In this document: piece after piece, positions 5,050-5,525 of the stretch
How positions within the stretch are numbered: position 1 is the stretch's first letter
Layout of the letters: each line of letters begins with the position of its first letter
Assembly: GCA_029881615.1 (NCBI GenBank)
Contig: JAOUMF010000171.1
Location: 1-5,525, forward strand
Direction of reading: 5' to 3'
Length of the DNA stretch: 5,525 nucleotides
From: Alphaproteobacteria bacterium
Lineage (GTDB): Bacteria; Pseudomonadota; Alphaproteobacteria; UBA8366; JADFVY01
The notes under the pieces: model-generated
The model's database searches: none
Seen by the model: only the letters and a program-made list of their open reading frames with translations
What the model was told of the DNA's origin: nothing
Translations under genes and position numbers: made by a program

Positions 5050-5525
5050 CTAGTTTTCCAGCAGCAGGTCCATGGGCCTTTCCACGCGGCGGCCGATTGA
5101 ATCGCGCAGTTTGTTAAGCGCGCGGCTTTCCAACTGGCGGACACGTTCCTTGCTGACGCCCAGTTCGCGGCCAAGTTCCTCCAGCGTCGCGCCTTCATCG
5201 GCCAGTCGGCGCTGCCGTATGATGGTTTGTTCGCGCGGGCTCAACTCGCCCAGCGCCTCGGCCAGCCAGCGCGACCGCGTCTCGCCGTCACGCATGCCGA
5301 TAGCCACGTCTTCCGGGTTGGGGCGGTCGTCGGGCAGGAAGTCCTGCCAGTCCCCGTCGGAGGTCTCGGTCAGCGGTGCGTTGAGTGACTGATCGTGGGC
5401 GCCGAGACGGATTTCCATTGATTCCACCTCGCTGATCTTGACCTTCAACTGCGTCGCGATCTTCTTGCGCCCAGTCTCGCCGAGACGTGCGCCCGAGGTG
5501 TCTTCGATACGCGCGCGCAGGCGCC
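5050..5525 (-). CDS. rpoH: RNA polymerase sigma factor RpoH (sigma-32), C-terminal half, 5' end outside the window
   Basis: The frame stays open to the window edge, giving 157 residues of a protein normally near 290-300. A TTG at 5448 is internal, because the upstream codons continue the sigma sequence. Visible are region 3, with HDQSLNAPL followed by DWQDFLPDDRPNPED, a wording typical of alphaproteobacterial RpoH. Region 4 follows, with LSPREQTIIRQRRL and the -35-binding helix-turn-helix (TLEELGRELGVSKERVRQL, roughly 5104-5187). The C-terminal tail ends MDLLLEN. Region 2 and the RpoH box lie outside the window. RpoH directs core polymerase to heat-shock promoters (chaperones, proteases). Many alphaproteobacteria carry two rpoH copies; which one this is cannot be told here. 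Other sigma-70 group members are less likely because of the RpoH-specific region 3 wording. Confidence 0.93.
   Translation of the reverse strand, partial: RLRARIEDTSGARLGETGRKKIATQLKVKISEVESMEIRLGAHDQSLNAPLTETSDGDWQDFLPDDRPNPEDVAIGMRDGETRSRWLAEALGELSPREQTIIRQRRLADEGATLEELGRELGVSKERVRQLESRALNKLRDSIGRRVERPMDLLLEN

Noticed and set aside
5446..5448. TTG as the start of the sigma factor.
   Set aside because: The codons upstream to the window edge continue sigma region 3 (GETGRKKIATQ), so the gene is simply truncated by the window.
1..5525. CRISPR arrays, insertion sequences, toxin-antitoxin pairs, retrons, riboswitches, direct repeats.
   Set aside because: Looked for on both strands by eye. No spaced repeats, transposase, integrase, reverse transcriptase or long structured leader was seen.

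Overview
The window looks like an ordinary chromosomal segment of a GC-rich alphaproteobacterium, most likely in or near the Rhodospirillales. The grounds are the wording of the sigma-32 C-terminus, a thermonuclease-family protein carrying the 'GIQAPKLPLG' signature that I associate with alphaproteobacteria, and an M48 lipoprotein with a LysM-like tail. This assignment rests on recognition, since no search could be run. No mobile element, CRISPR array, phage gene or defence cassette is visible.

Layout, left to right. (1) 1-534, plus strand: the 3' part of a hypothetical protein that ends in a transmembrane helix; its true start lies outside the window. (2) 591-968, plus strand: a small exported His/Gly/Tyr-rich protein with its own extended -10 promoter and a good ribosome binding site. 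(3) 981-2273, minus strand: a FAD-dependent amine/amino-acid oxidoreductase of the DAO family, convergent with (2) and only 12 bases from it. (4) 2364-2440, minus strand: tRNA-Arg(CCT) with encoded CCA. (5) 2567-3415, minus strand: an exported thermonuclease-fold (SNase-like) protein in which two classical active-site acids are replaced. (6) 3468-4979, plus strand, divergent from (5): an M48 zinc metalloprotease lipoprotein with a C-terminal LysM-like domain. (7) 5050 to the window end, minus strand: the C-terminal half of RpoH (sigma-32), convergent with (6).

The genes do not form an obvious pathway. Most appear to be single transcription units: two convergent pairs, one divergent pair and a stand-alone tRNA. 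A loose theme is envelope and stress biology, with an exported small protein, a periplasmic nuclease-like protein, a periplasmic quality-control-type protease and the heat-shock sigma factor. That theme is inference from neighbourhood only.

Three starts differ from the longest open frame. The oxidoreductase begins at the ATG at 2273, because the GTG at 2288 overlaps the Shine-Dalgarno. The M48 protein begins near 3468, not at the TTG at 3402. The first and last genes are cut by the window edges. I did not find a convincing undescribed system. The best leads are the altered thermonuclease active site, an imperfect inverted repeat that places that gene's ATG in a hairpin loop, and the two poorly characterised small or membrane proteins at the left end.
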